A DNA stretch of 64,000 bases from Symbiodinium natans (GCA_905221605.1 CAJNDS010002249.1:287001-351000); one strand, 5' to 3'; positions 51,390 through 61,250 are shown, counted from the stretch's first letter. Notes: a model not told the origin generated them from the sequence alone. Program-made: numbers and translations.

Positions 51390-51494
51390 CTCAGTGGATC
51401 GGACAGGTGCTCGCAGAGAAGATTGATGGTGTGAACACGAACATTGAACGCACAGGAGGTGCCATCGACAGGCTGCAGCGCCTTGGCCAGCACG
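51390..51494 (+). CDS. exon between opposed telomeric tracts
   Basis: After CATTTGACAG, reads QWIGQVLAEKIDGVNTNIER then TGGAIDRLQRLGQH, cut at CG/GTTTAGGG. Heptad-like spacing of I, L and V suggests coiled coil. Confidence 0.6.
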
Positions 51495-52035
51495 GTTTAG
51501 GGTTATACGGGGCGCAGGGTTTAGGGTTTAGGTTTTACCCCAAGGCTCCAAGGACTCAGCTTGAAGGTTTTGGGGCCCAAAGGCATTATGAATCATGGTT
51601 TCTGGGCGATTTTGAGCCTCAGGGTTAGGGTGAGGGTGCAGGCTATAGCCAGCATAGCACCCGAAATCCTCAGCGCAATCAGGCACGAAATGGGATGTCT
51701 TTTAACCGAATTCCTTCTGGTTCAGGGTGCCAGACAGCCTATGATTCAACCTCTATGAACAAATCCCTTTCTTTCAGCCCTGAACTAAACCCCAAACCCT
51801 GAGCCCGAAACCGAGATCTGAATCAGAAGTACTTCCATTCCCCCCCCCAGTTCGTCCGTTTATTGAGGTGATGGTTGGGGGGGGGGGGGGGGGGGGGGGC
51901 AAATTTGGCATCGCTGGGTGTGCTTCTATCCTTCCCTAAGCACTGAGCTGTAGACCCTAAACCTAAACCCTAAACCCTAAACCCTGAACCTTGAACCCTA
52001 AACCCTAAACCCCAAACCCAAAGACTTCACGGCAG

Positions 52036-52116
52036 GGAGTCCACCATGAAGGGCTTCGATGATGCCTTCAGCGAGTTTGCCGACTCCCTCGCGGAAAGCA
52101 GCCTTCTGGACAGAGG
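52036..52116 (+). CDS. exon
   Basis: After TTCACGGCAG, reads ESTMKGFDDAFSEFADSLAE then SSLLDR, ending AGG/GTGTGG. Acidic helix. CCCTAAA/CCCAAAC upstream. Confidence 0.55.
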
Positions 52117-53236
52117 GTGTGGAGTTGGGGCTTGGGGTTTAGGGTTTAGGGTTCAGGGCTCAGGGTTTGGGGGTTCAGGGTTTAGGGTTTCGGGATTCAG
52201 GGTGTGAGGTTTAGGGTTTAGGGTTTCGAGATTCAGGGCTTGGGGGTTAGGGTTTGGGGATTCAGGCTTTGGGACAGGTCCAGGGCGTGCGACTCAGGGT
52301 TCGTGTTGGGGTTGAAGGCTTTAGGTGTCGGATTCGTGGTTTTGTTTTTGGGGGCTTAAGCCTCAAACCCTAGACCCCTAAACCTGAAACCAAAAGCCCT
52401 ACCTACAGGCTCCTATGTAGTTCCTTTTTAAGGGGATTCTCGTATACTACCCAAAAAAGCTACCGCAAGGAGACTTCAAGAAAACCTTCAACCCCCGGCT
52501 GAACCTTCTATGGGCGTTTCTCGGGCTGACGTGTTTGGGATCCAATTGGGGTCAAGAAGTTCTGCAACCAGCCCGGGCAAGAACCCTAACCCAACCCCAA
52601 GCTACTTGTAGGGTCATGGGTAGGCTGTAATTAGGTGGGATACACGATAGTTACAAGGGCTCACATCCCCACTTCGGGTTCTGAAACCCCACGCTTCCAC
52701 GTTAAACCCCAGGTACTCGTCAAGGTAGGGACTTCAGGCAGCGGCTTCTGCGCAGCCCCGCATCATCATATGGGGGGTTCCGAAAATAGGGGTACCTTCT
52801 TGCAATTCCTTATTCTAAGGAAATCCTACTATGTTGGGGGTGTTTATTGGGGTGCCTGTTTTCGTAAACGCCTATATCTCCTTCAAGTAGGGCTTCGAAG
52901 AGAACAGGTAGGCCTTGCTTGGTACATGTTCTTTATGGAATGCTTAAAGCCAAAATGGTCAGTTCTTCGGGCCTTGCATTTTTAGCCAATTCGGGAGCGC
53001 AGCACAACGGACTGAACCACCTCCTCCCCATGAATCTGCAGACTCCCTCCAAGGCATCCTCACACCCACCCGCCCACTACATCTTTGTAGTGCTTTAATG
53101 TAACTTTACATCTTTAGCCTTTTTGGGTTTGTTGGGTTTCTTAATATGGCAGCTAAAGCTGTAATTTTTAGCTACCCTTCTGAGTGCAGCCAAGACATGA
53201 GAGCTTTCAGGTAAACCCGAAAGCCATCCTGGCCAG

Positions 53237-53311
53237 GACGTGAACCTCCATCGATCTGCTCGTTCAGCCGTGGATCAGTTCTCCAAGTGGCACCAGGAAG
53301 CCCTGGGATAA
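53237..53311 (+). CDS. exon-like island with a stop at its end
   Basis: After CTGGCCAG, reads DVNLHRSARSAVDQFSKWHQ then EALG and TAA, two bases before AAG/GTGGGT. Either a terminal exon, or the exon uses another donor. Confidence 0.45.
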   Translation, partial: DVNLHRSARSAVDQFSKWHQEALG

Positions 53312-53559
53312 GGTGGGTTCAGGGTTTAGGGTTTAGGGTTTAGGGTTTAGGGTTGTGGTCCACGGTCTAAGCTGTTTGAGGTTTAGGGCACTTCGTCTAT
53401 TAGGGCCAGGGGCCAGGGTGCTTAAGTTTGATGCTTGTTTGGGTGGGGTTAAGGGTTTGCCTAGACCAACGTTGTACCTCTACGGGCGGTAAAGCATTTC
53501 ATACAGCGTCAAGATAGTTTACCTTGAGGTATTCATATTGCTCTAGATTCTATTTTCAG

Positions 53560-53965
53560 GTTACGCATTTCAGAGAAGTTCGCCCTCAGCACCAACAAGC
53601 CTAGGCTTCAGGTTGAGCAATCAACACGCCAGCTGAACTTACCCAGATTTCTCAAAACAGCAATGGCGACTGGAATTCTGGACCAATTCTACCAAGCGGT
53701 CTATGAATCGGCAGAGCTCCTTGGTGAACAGCTCGACCCAGTTTACAAGTACCAAGGCGCCAACCCGATCGAGCTCAGGAAGGCTCTCTTGAGGAATCCA
53801 GAAGGCTTCGAAGACTGGTGCACTTTCTGTTTGTGCACCTGCCTTTTGGAAGCAAGGCTGTGGCTGACGGCAAGCTGTCCCAGAAGAAGGCAGGGAAATT
53901 CTCAACGGAAGTGGGCAAGCTGGTGGCAGAGGCTGCAAAGTCGTTCAAGGCCATCAAGCATGCCT
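53560..53965 (+). CDS. long coding island with one frame change
   Basis: Acceptor TAGATTCTATTTTCAG. The first frame runs 86 codons: LRISEKFALSTNKPRLQVEQ, then MATGILDQFYQAVYESAELL, to NPEGFEDW. From 53818 another frame continues: LPFGSKAVADGKLSQKKAGK then FSTEVGKLVAEAAKSFKAIK. Both parts look coding, so a one-base indel, a recoding event or decay lies near 53816. A Met at 53663 is a possible internal start. Family unknown. Confidence 0.55.
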
Positions 53966-54174
53966 TAGAATTTAGGGTCTATACTTGGCTTAGGAACCCA
54001 GGCTCTTCGGTTTAGGGTATAGGGTTCAGGGTTTAGGGTTTAGGGTTTGGCGGCACTTTTTTTGGGTTTAGGATTTTGGGAACCCACGCTCGTCAAGTGA
54101 GATTCAGAGCTGCAGTCCCCATCCAATTGAGATTCAAACCCCTACCCTCCCCCCCGACCCCCCTTATCCTGGCT

Positions 54175-54261
54175 GGTTCTTGGCAGGGAATGAAGGAATG
54201 AGGGCCCTGTGTAATCCCTTAAAGGGCTTACATATAGGGTCCTCATTCCCTACTAAGAACC
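54175..54261. mobile_element. inverted-repeat element with GGTTCTTGGCAGGGAATGA ends
   Basis: GGTTCTTGGCAGGGAATGA and TCATTCCCTACTAAGAACC. A half copy starts at 6930 (GGTTCTTAGAGGGGAATGAG). Confidence 0.65.
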
Positions 54262-54421
54262 GGGGGTATCGTCATCAATCTTTCCCCACCTACCATAAGC
54301 ATTCTACAACTCCCACACTTGGCCAGAATATACTGTGGCGTACTACAACTTCATGAGCATTCATAATTTACATCAACATATTTCGCCATCATGTACTAAA
54401 ATCTGAGAATGCACTACTGTA

Positions 54422-54511
54422 CCTGGATTCTCCAATGTAGTCCCTTTTTGGGTTAGTTATAGGGGATTCTAGTATACTACCCCAAAAAGGTACTACATAG
54501 GAGCCTCTAGG
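54422..54511. mobile_element. MITE family B, intact
   Basis: CCTGGATTCTCCAATGTAG and CTACATAGGAGCCTCTAGG, flanked by TA both sides; 90 bp. Confidence 0.85.
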
Positions 54512-54530
54512 TAAATAAGAAGTACGATGA

Positions 54531-54765
54531 CATACTTGGGGGTTCATGGTACTTAGGTAACCAATTATACCTGTACTTATAACCCACTTATAAGCCCCTA
54601 AAGTGCCCCAATATGGTTATAAGTACAGATATAACCCTAAACCCTAAACCCTTAACCCTAAGCCCTAAACCCTAAACCAAGTACAGTTGTAATTGGTTGC
54701 TAAGTACCAGAACCCTAAACCCTAAACCCTTAACCCAAAGCCCTAAACCCTAAACCAAGTACAAG
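54531..54765. mobile_element. MITE family A with two near-identical telomeric inserts
   Basis: ATACTTGGGGGTTCATGGTAC start. The family order is interrupted twice, at 54633-54681 and 54712-54760, by the same CCCTAAACCCTAAACCCTTAACCC-type run ending AAACCAAGTACA. The second differs by only a few bases, so the insert was duplicated locally. Confidence 0.75.
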
Positions 54766-54821
54766 TTGGCGAGGAGTCCATGCATCGAGCTGGCCGTGAA
54801 AACCTGCAGCAGATCGAGCAG
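54766..54821 (+). CDS. short exon
   Basis: After AGTACAAG, reads GEESMHRAGRENLQQIEQ, ending CAG/GTGCAG. Helical, charged. Confidence 0.5.
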
Positions 54822-54946
54822 GTGCAGCATATTGTGGTGCTATGCCCCTAGGGTCCCTAACCCTAAACAAAGGTTTGGGGTTTAGGGTTTAGGGTTTAGG
54901 GTTGTGGGTTGTGGGTTGTGGGATACAAATATTTAAACCCTGTAAG

Positions 54947-55341
54947 CCCACGGTCGATGTTGAGCAAGAACAGCTGCACTTGGCTTCCGCGATGGTTCAT
55001 CGTATGCAAGCATCTATGCCCACAGTATGTGGCAGACAAGTACCACGAAGTAGGGAAGGACCAAGGGTGGGAAAACAACATTTGGGAAGGTCCTGCCGGC
55101 GGCGCGAACATCGTGGCATATTTCCATAGACCTCATTGCTCCGAACGGTCAACTTGTGATCCGTCTTGACGACAACATTCGCCTGCTTGATGTCTTCGGC
55201 CTGGAAGAAACAGAAGAAGGCGATCGTCAAGTTGCAGGATCGCAGGGACTGGGCGCTGTTGCCGAAACCAGTCGCCAATTCGACGTGCCATCCCCAGCGG
55301 GACTGCTGGTCGGAATTTCTTTGCCAGCCACGATGCCGACA
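54947..55341 (+). CDS. coding island of about 130 codons with frame changes
   Basis: Three frames succeed one another. PTVDVEQEQLHLASAMVHRM to 55025; YVADKYHEVGKDQGWENNIW to about 55124; then DLIAPNGQLVIRLDDNIRLL, FGLEETEEGDRQVAGSQ and FDVPSPAGLLVGISLPATMP, ending ACA/GTAAGC. The last frame and donor are the strongest. The - strand also shows 126 open codons but without splice support. Confidence 0.5.
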
Positions 55342-55468
55342 GTAAGCCCTGAAACCCTTCCAGCCTCTAAACACCAATATGCCCTAAACCCTAAACACCC
55401 CTTAGCCTAAACCCTAAACACCCCTAAGCCCTAAACACGCCGGCAAAAGCCCTATGCCCTAAAGCAAG

Positions 55469-55536
55469 TGTCTCTGTGGGGAATTCTGCTCATCTTTGTG
55501 AAATCAGCTGGGGAAGATCACAGCAACAAACCGTGA
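55469..55536 (+). CDS. terminal-type island
   Basis: After TAAAGCAAG, reads SLWGILLIFVKSAGEDHSNK, P and TGA. Hydrophobic start. Another frame gives NSAHLCEISWGRSQQQTVM. Confidence 0.4.
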
Positions 55537-55791
55537 TGTTCATGGGCTCAGGGTCTTACACCCTAAACCCTAAACCCGAAACTCTGCACCCTGAGTTGAT
55601 GGTCATTTGCGGGCTTAGGGCTTTCGGACTCAGGGGGTGTATCAGGGAGTGTGCAGGAACTTTTTGACGCCCCCCAAACCCTCAACCCTAAGCCCTAAAC
55701 CCGAAACTCTAAACCCTAAACCCGAAACCCTAAACCCGAAACTCTAAACCCTAAACACTAAACCCGAAGCCCTAAACCCTAAACCCGAAAG

Positions 55792-55869
55792 CCGATGAAA
55801 CAAGAAAAAACTTCCAGGCCATGCGCGCCCTGCAGCTGCGCATGTCCGCGAAGCGGGCGCAGGCTCAGG
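55792..55869 (+). CDS. exon between telomeric tracts
   Basis: After CCCGAAAG, reads DETRKNFQAMRALQLRMSAK then RAQAQ, cut at AGG/GTCTTAGGG. Basic amphipathic helix. Confidence 0.55.
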
Positions 55870-55935
55870 GTCTTAGGGAACCTGGCCGGTTTAGGGTTTA
55901 GGGAATTTAGGGTTTAGGGTTTAGGGTTTAGGGTT

Positions 55936-55990
55936 TAGGGTCTTAGGGTCTTAGGGTCTTAGGGTCTTAGGGTCTTAGGGTCTTAGGGAA
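55936..55990 (+). repeat. variant array TCTTAGGG
   Basis: Seven tandem 8-bp units after five TTTAGGG units. GGGTCTTAGGGAACCTGGCC occurs on both sides of the tract (55868 and 55979), a duplication. Confidence 0.9.
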
Positions 55991-56249
55991 CCTGGCCAAG
56001 AGCCTTTACATCATGGGTGCCCCTACTACCCCCCCTCAAAACTACCCCCCCCCCCCCCAGGCTCCCCCCTTAAGCAACTGAATTATCCCTAAATAGCCTT
56101 GCGGGGGGGGGGGGGGGCCTTCTACTGGGTTTCGGAGTACTATACTTTCATATTTCTTGTTGAGGTTTCCGATTAAAGTGCTGCTTGTCCCTGAATCCTA
56201 AACCCGAACACCCTACTTATCCCTACACAGTGTATACCTTGTTTTCCAG

Positions 56250-56338
56250 GGTCTACTACGGAGTCTCACGGAGAGTTTTTAATGCAAGGAACTCGCAATC
56301 CCGAACTTTCGGAACAAGTCGGAAAGGCCGTTAATTGA
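56250..56338 (+). CDS. terminal exon
   Basis: Strong acceptor CCTTGTTTTCCAG, then STTESHGEFLMQGTRNPELS and EQVGKAVN with TGA. A second frame (VYYGVSRRVFNARNSQSR) is also open. Confidence 0.45.
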
Positions 56339-56545
56339 ATTGACCGTTTTCAACTGCCTTTGTTTTCAAAGTACCTATAGTTCAGGGTTTAGGGTTTAAG
56401 GGTTTAGGGTTTAGGGTTTAGGGTTTAGGGTTTAGGGTTTAGGGTTTAGGGTTTAGGGTTTAGGGTTTCTATGTTAGGAGTCCTGACATGGTTACTGGAC
56501 TGCCAAGTCGATGCAGGATGTTCCGGTTTAAGCTTCAGGGTCTAG

Positions 56546-56777
56546 CTACTTGGAGGTTCAGTGTACTTCTGAACTGTACCTAGAACCCACTTATAGGCCC
56601 CTTTAAGTGCCCTAATATGGTTATAGGTACAGTTATAAGTACCTGGAGTCTCCAATGTAGTCCCTTTTTGGGTTAGTTATAGGGGATTCTAGGATACTGC
56701 CCCAAAAATGTACTACATAGGAGCCTCTAGGTACAGTTCTCATTGTTTAATAAGTACGTACCATGAACCTCCAAGTA
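56546..56777. mobile_element. MITE family A with a family B element inside
   Basis: TACTTGGAGGTTCAGTGTAC and CCATGAACCTCCAAGTA. Excising 56642-56733 restores ATAAGTACAGTT, as in the other family A copies. Confidence 0.9.
56642..56731. mobile_element. MITE family B nested in family A
   Basis: CCTGGAGTCTCCAATGTAG and CTACATAGGAGCCTCTAGG, 90 bp, flanked by TA at 56640-56641 and 56732-56733. Target in the host element was AAGTACAG. Confidence 0.9.
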
Positions 56778-56957
56778 AGGGGTCTGAGAGCTTGCAGCGG
56801 CCGTAGGCCCCAGCAGGTCTCCGTTGGGGTCATGAAAACCCTTTAGTGTTAGTATTCTTGGTCCCCAAAGTTACAACCGCAAACCCTAAACCCTAAACCC
56901 GGGTAGTGCATGGACTCTTTGGGGGAGAAGTCCTGGAACCTCCCGCATCGCTTGCAG

Positions 56958-57008
56958 GGTCTTGATGCCAACCTGACTTTATCGCAGAAGCGCGAGGCAA
57001 GAGAAGGG
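56958..57008 (+). CDS. short exon
   Basis: After CATCGCTTGCAG, reads GLDANLTLSQKREAREG, ending at GTCCGG. Confidence 0.45.
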
Positions 57009-57258
57009 GTCCGGAGTGTAGGGTTTAGGGTTTAGGGTTTGGGGTTTGGGGTTTGGGGTTTAGGGTTAAGGGTTAAGGGTTTGGGGTTTGGGGTTTGGGG
57101 TTTAGGGTTAAGGGTTTAGGGTTTCGGGTTTGGGGTTTCGGGTTTAGGGTTTAGGGTTAAGGGTTTAGGGTTTAGGGTTTAGGGTCTGGACTCAAACCCT
57201 AAACCCTAAATGCCAGCACACCAAGTTGTCTGCTTCCCAGACAGCCCACATAGAGTTA

Positions 57259-57373
57259 TGTAGGACCCAGAGTAGGCCCTTGTTCCTTGGGGGCTTGGGT
57301 TCCCTTGTAAACCATTTACAGCCTTTAAACCAAAAAGGGCACTCTTTATATTCCTAGATTACTCCTGGGTCTA
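57259..57373. mobile_element. MITE family F, copy 3
   Basis: TAGGACCCAGAGTAGG and TTACTCCTGGGTCTAG; inside TTTAAACCAAAAAGGGCA. Confidence 0.7.
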
Positions 57374-57500
57374 GTTCTCAAGCATGATTTGGAATGAGCC
57401 ACAAAACACTGCATAGCTACCATGGCATGATTTGGAATGAGGCACAAAACACGCATAATTGCTATGGTATGATTTGGAACGAGGCACAAAACGATGTAAC
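57374..57500 (+). repeat. 42-bp tandem repeat
   Basis: Three copies of GCATGATTTGGAATGAG-GCACAAAACAC-GCATAGCTACCATG, directly after the family F element. Confidence 0.85.
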
Positions 57501-57581
57501 TGTGTAGGGCTTCGGGCTTCCAATCTCGCTAAGTTTCTAGAAGTGTGGCTTCATCAGGGTCGGGTTGGGGTTTCAGGTTTA

Positions 57582-57670
57582 CCTGGAGTCTCTAAGGTAG
57601 TCCCTTTTTGGTTAGTTATAGGGGATTCGAGTATACTACCCCCAAAAGGTACTACATAGGAGCCTTTAGG
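57582..57670. mobile_element. MITE family B
   Basis: CCTGGAGTCTCTAAGGTAG and CTACATAGGAGCCTTTAGG; TA on the left, CA on the right. Confidence 0.8.
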
Positions 57671-57686
57671 CAAGTATTGAGGGGAG

Positions 57687-57816
57687 ATCAAGCATGCCTT
57701 GCTTGGTTCGGGATGGGCGCTACCAGTTGAGGGCCGCATGTGTTCCAAATGCGTCTACCCTGGACAGCCTTACTGCTGCGAGTTTTGGATGTTGAAGCTT
57801 TCCCACGGCAATCAGG
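57687..57816 (+). CDS. cysteine-rich exon, 43 codons
   Basis: After TGAGGGGAG, reads IKHALLGSGWALPVEGRMCS, then KCVYPGQPYCCEFWMLKLSH, cut at CAGG/GTTTAGGG. CxxC followed eight residues later by CC is compatible with metal binding or disulfides. The domain is not recognised. Confidence 0.6.
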
Positions 57817-57876
57817 GTTTAGGGTTTAGGGTTTAGGTTTTAGGGTTTAGGGTTTAGGCTTAGGGTTTTGGGGCAG

Positions 57877-58023
57877 AACCGTACATTGTAAAGATCCACG
57901 ACTGGTCCCTTGTTCGTTCGTCGCTGAACCTGAGCAAACATCAGCACACATGCAGAACCGCACATGCTTTCCTCATCAATCGGGCCGGAAAGAAGGCGCG
58001 GGCCCGCCTCATCAACCACAAGG
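57877..58023 (+). CDS. exon, 48 codons
   Basis: After TTTTGGGGCAG, reads PYIVKIHDWSLVRSSLNLSK, then CRTAHAFLINRAGKKARARL and INHK, ending at GGTTTACAGG. Strongly basic C-terminal half. Confidence 0.6.
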
Positions 58024-58227
58024 GTTTACAGGGTTTGTAGAGTTTATGGTTTGCAGAGAATTATGCAGTGTAAGAGTTTATATGGTTTTTTGGGTTTTCC
58101 AGAGGTTTTGTAGGTTTTTGGGTTGCGGATGGACCAGACACCCTTAAACCCTAAGCCCTCAACCCTAAACCCTGAACCCTAAGCCCCATAGTCTTAACCC
58201 TAAACCCTTAAACCTTAATTTGACAAG

Positions 58228-58379
58228 GGGGATTCCAGTTAAACAAGAAAAGCCTAAAACCTCAACTACTCGCCTTACCAGGCCCTCCAGCCCCAACGCC
58301 GACTCTGAAACCACAGGCCTTCGCGTCCTTACAGAAGGACGCGAACTCGACCTTACATCAGCTACTGAGTCCTACCAGG
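58228..58379 (+). CDS. exon, about 50 codons
   Basis: After TTTGACAAG, reads IPVKQEKPKTSTTRLTRPSS, then GLRVLTEGRELDLTSATESY, ending CAG/GGTGTT. Ser/Thr/Pro-rich first half, probably disordered. Confidence 0.55.
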
Positions 58380-58584
58380 GTGTTGATAGGGTTTGGACTT
58401 TGATGGGGTTTTGATATGGTGTTATATATAGTATAGGGTCTTTTAATTATAGCGCTTGTGTAGTCTTTTTAAAATAAAGTTTATAGGCTATGTTTAGGGC
58501 TTATAGATTTTTTGACAGGGCTTTCACAGTCTCTTGAGGGGTTTGTAGAGCTGGAAGGGTTCATCGGGTTTATGGGGTTTATAG

Positions 58585-58658
58585 GGCTTCGCGTACAACT
58601 GTGACGAGTTGGGGTGTCAGGCTTTGACTTTGAGATGCCTGAGGCGCAAGTTTCGACG
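58585..58658 (+). CDS. exon
   Basis: After GTTTATAG, reads FAYNCDELGCQALTLRCLRR then KFRR, ending at GTTACC. Three Cys. A family C element starts eight bases later. Confidence 0.5.
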
Positions 58659-58665
58659 GTTACCC

Positions 58666-58783
58666 TTGGGATGTTCCCCCTTATACTAACAGTCCTAAGA
58701 GTCCTTAAAAGGGATTATAGTACCCCCTATGCCCCTATAAATTTCCCATTAAGGAGTTGCTAGTGTAAGGGGGAACATCCCAA
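58666..58783. mobile_element. MITE family C, full length
   Basis: TTGGGATGTTCCCCCTTATAC and GCTAGTGTAAGGGGGAACATCCCAA; the best preserved termini of the family, with a duplicated AGTCCT inside. Confidence 0.85.
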
Positions 58784-59152
58784 ACTGTTACCCTAAATCT
58801 CAACCCTAAGGTTTGTTGCAAGCGTTTTTGCGAACACCAAAACCTTGATCCTACATCCTGAACCTTCTTTAGGGTGTATAGGGTTTAGGGTCTTCGGGTT
58901 TTTGGATTCTTTTTAGGGTTTTAGGGTTTTAGGGTTTAGGGTTTAGGGTTCAATCCCCAGTCCTCATACAAGCTCTCCCTGCACCCTAAACCCTAGCCCC
59001 TAAACCCTAAACTCTAAACCCGAAGCCTTAAACCCGAAACCCTAAACCCGAAACCCCAAACCCTAACCCCTAAACCCGAAACCCTAAACCCTAAACCCTA
59101 CCTCCACCCCCCCCATCCCCCCTACTCGAGCCTAGGCTCTTCCGGATGCAAG

Positions 59153-59214
59153 GGGCGTCGGACGAGAGCTCGCCAGCTGTGGTGGATCAGGCAGAGACGG
59201 CAGAGATGCGTGGG
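59153..59214 (+). CDS. short exon
   Basis: After CCGGATGCAAG, reads ASDESSPAVVDQAETAEMRG, ending at GTGGGG. Acidic. Confidence 0.45.
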
Positions 59215-59330
59215 GTGGGGGTGGTTAGGGTTTAGGGTTTAGGGTTTGGGGTTTGGGGTTTGGGGTTTGGGGTTTGGGGTTTGGGGTTTGGGTTTGGGGT
59301 TTTATGGTTCAGTGTCTCGGGAGATTTTGC

Positions 59331-59399
59331 TTTCGTGCTTTAAGAGACTCGTGTCCCGGAACGTGTTTTGGAGGTCGCCGTTATGTGGCAGATGATTAG
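59331..59399 (+). CDS. short terminal-type island
   Basis: FRALRDSCPGTCFGGRRYVA, DD and TAG. No clear acceptor. Another frame gives FKRLVSRNVFWRSPLCGR and TGA. Confidence 0.3.
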   Translation, partial: FRALRDSCPGTCFGGRRYVADD

Positions 59400-59631
59400 G
59401 ATCCCTTTGTGGGGTAGGTCTCGTAGTCAATCAGGGCCCACACATTTTTAAAATACCAGAAGGGGACCATCATGCTGGAAATCGAACCCCTGTAACGGGC
59501 ACCATAAAAGCCCTATATCCTATAATAATCCCTCTTCATGAGTGGTCCTTGGACCCCTCTGCAGCCTAAACCCTAAACCCTAAACCCTAAACCCTAAACC
59601 CTAAACTCAGGGCCTAGGCCGCCCCCCTACG

Positions 59632-60160
59632 TTAACGGGCGGCGCTTAAGCCCTTTGACCTCGATGGCACAAGCCGACCCAGGTCGCTCGCCCGCAGCAT
59701 GCGCCCACGATGGGCCCAGTACCGGAACACGTTCTCCTCGGACCAGTACTGGTCCCTTATAATAAAGTAACCCCAAGCCCTTGTGCCAGAAGGTGGCTGG
59801 CATTCTCGAGGGGGTACCCCCAAGAGGGCCCCACAGCAGGAGGACCCGGACCCCCGACCTTGTCTGGCCCCCCCCCCCCCATCCCCGCCATTTTTTTGGT
59901 GCCTGTGTGGTGTGTGTGGGTCCTGACCTCTGGCGTCAGGCCTGCCCCACTCACAGCCGGCTGGTCCTGACTGGGTGCCTGGCCGAGCCCGCCCCTCTGA
60001 AACTTGCTGCAACCCTCCCTGAAACTGCCTAAGTTTTTAGAAGTGGGCTGTTGTCTGAGTTTAGGCCTAACCCTAAAAGGAATAGGTTTGGGTGGCTTTG
60101 CCGCCTTGGACGGCGTGGGGTGGGAGAAAGTGTTAGATGGCCCTCCACAATCGGGCCAAT
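59632..60160 (+). repeat. dispersed repeat Y, copy 2
   Basis: Inverted relative to 3745-4087. It has extra central sequence (about 59850-59990) with a C-run and GTGCCTGTGTGGTGTGTG. Open frames up to 152 codons on - have no counterpart in copy 1. Confidence 0.7.
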
Positions 60161-60500
60161 GCTGCTTTTCGCACCTCACGAAGCTTTCGAGCTTGTTCCG
60201 AAACCTAACCTTCACAGCATCTACGCGCTATCACAGCAAACCCTAACCCTAAACCCTAAACCCTAAGCCCTACGATTTTGGACCAGGGTACCCAGCAACG
60301 AGGAGCAACTTTTGGAGGTTCATGCATTTAGGGTTTGGGGTTTAGGGTTTAGGGTTTAGGTCAGAAGTAAGGCAGCTACAATTATAACTGGCTCTCGAAC
60401 CTTATTTACGGTACTGATGACCCTACAAAAGTATCTCCCCATGCACACCCTGAACCCGAAACCCTAAACCCTGAACCCTAAACCCTAAGCCTTCCACCAG

Positions 60501-60595
60501 GAGATCAAGAAGCTCCTCAGGGCTGCGCAGACATCTATCCGCAGTCATCACCTGTCTGCTGAGCGCATGGGCATCCTGGACCGATCAGAGGGGGG
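60501..60595 (+). CDS. exon
   Basis: After CTTCCACCAG, reads EIKKLLRAAQTSIRSHHLSA then ERMGILDRSE, and runs into a G-rich stretch. Basic helix. Confidence 0.55.
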
Positions 60596-60920
60596 GGAAG
60601 GGGGGGGGGGGGGGGGACCGACCGACCGACCGAGGGGCGTAGGGTTTAGGGTTTAGGGTGTAGGGTTTAGGGTTTAGGGTTTATGGGGTGTAGGGTTTAG
60701 GGTCTAGGGTTTCGGGTGGTGCCTACTTGACCCTGAATGGTGGTTCCTCTTTTTTGGGGGCTGCCTAACTTCACGGTAAGGACCATCGAGAAAGCCACAC
60801 TAATTAGGTGCTCCCTCCCCCTAAAAAGCAAAACCCTAAAACCAACATCTGCGGGTCCAGGTGGGGCTGGAGGTTCAGCCTCATGTTCGGGGTTTATATC
60901 AGATTATATCAGTGTTTCAG

Positions 60921-61044
60921 CGTAGCAAGCTATGCAGTTGCACCTTCCGGTTTTTCACTACCAGAATTCTGGGAGGATCTAGAAGGCAGCCATGCCCCAA
61001 AGGTTCCGGAACATCATCCAGTACTAGAGCCGGGCACTTTTCTA
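60921..61044 (+). CDS. exon, about 41 codons
   Basis: Acceptor ATATCAGTGTTTCAG, then VASYAVAPSGFSLPEFWEDL and EGSHAPKVPEHHPVLEPGTF. It ends at the poly-G tract, so the donor is not visible. Confidence 0.55.

Positions 61045-61080
<36 letters not shown>
61045..61080 (+). repeat. poly-G tract of 36
   Basis: Lies exactly between the exon 60921-61044 and the family B element at 61084. Confidence 0.9.
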
Positions 61081-61083
61081 CTA

Positions 61084-61173
61084 CCTGCAGTCTCCAATGT
61101 AGTCCCTTTTTGCGTTAGCTATAGGGGATTCTAGTATACTACCCCACTAAGGTACTACATAGGAGCCTTTAGG
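61084..61173. mobile_element. MITE family B
   Basis: CCTGCAGTCTCCAATGTAG and CTACATAGGAGCCTTTAGG, 90 bp; TA at the left. Confidence 0.85.
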
Positions 61174-61193
61174 CTTCTCAGGGTCTGGGGCAG

Positions 61194-61250
61194 TTGTTAT
61201 TTATCGACCGCTCTCGCCGGGGCCATGCTGCATCCTGTCCCATCTGCACT
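61194..61250 (+). CDS. short island overlapping a MITE start
   Basis: After CTGGGGCAG, reads LLFIDRSRRGHAASCPICT, then TGA within the family A terminus CACTTGAAGGTTCATG, so the element may have cut the exon. Confidence 0.35.

Noticed and set aside
54997-55377. 126-codon - strand ORF
   Set aside because: The opposite + frame has better composition and a GTAAGC donor.
59757-60215. 152-codon - strand ORF
   Set aside because: Lies in dispersed repeat Y and is not conserved in copy 1.
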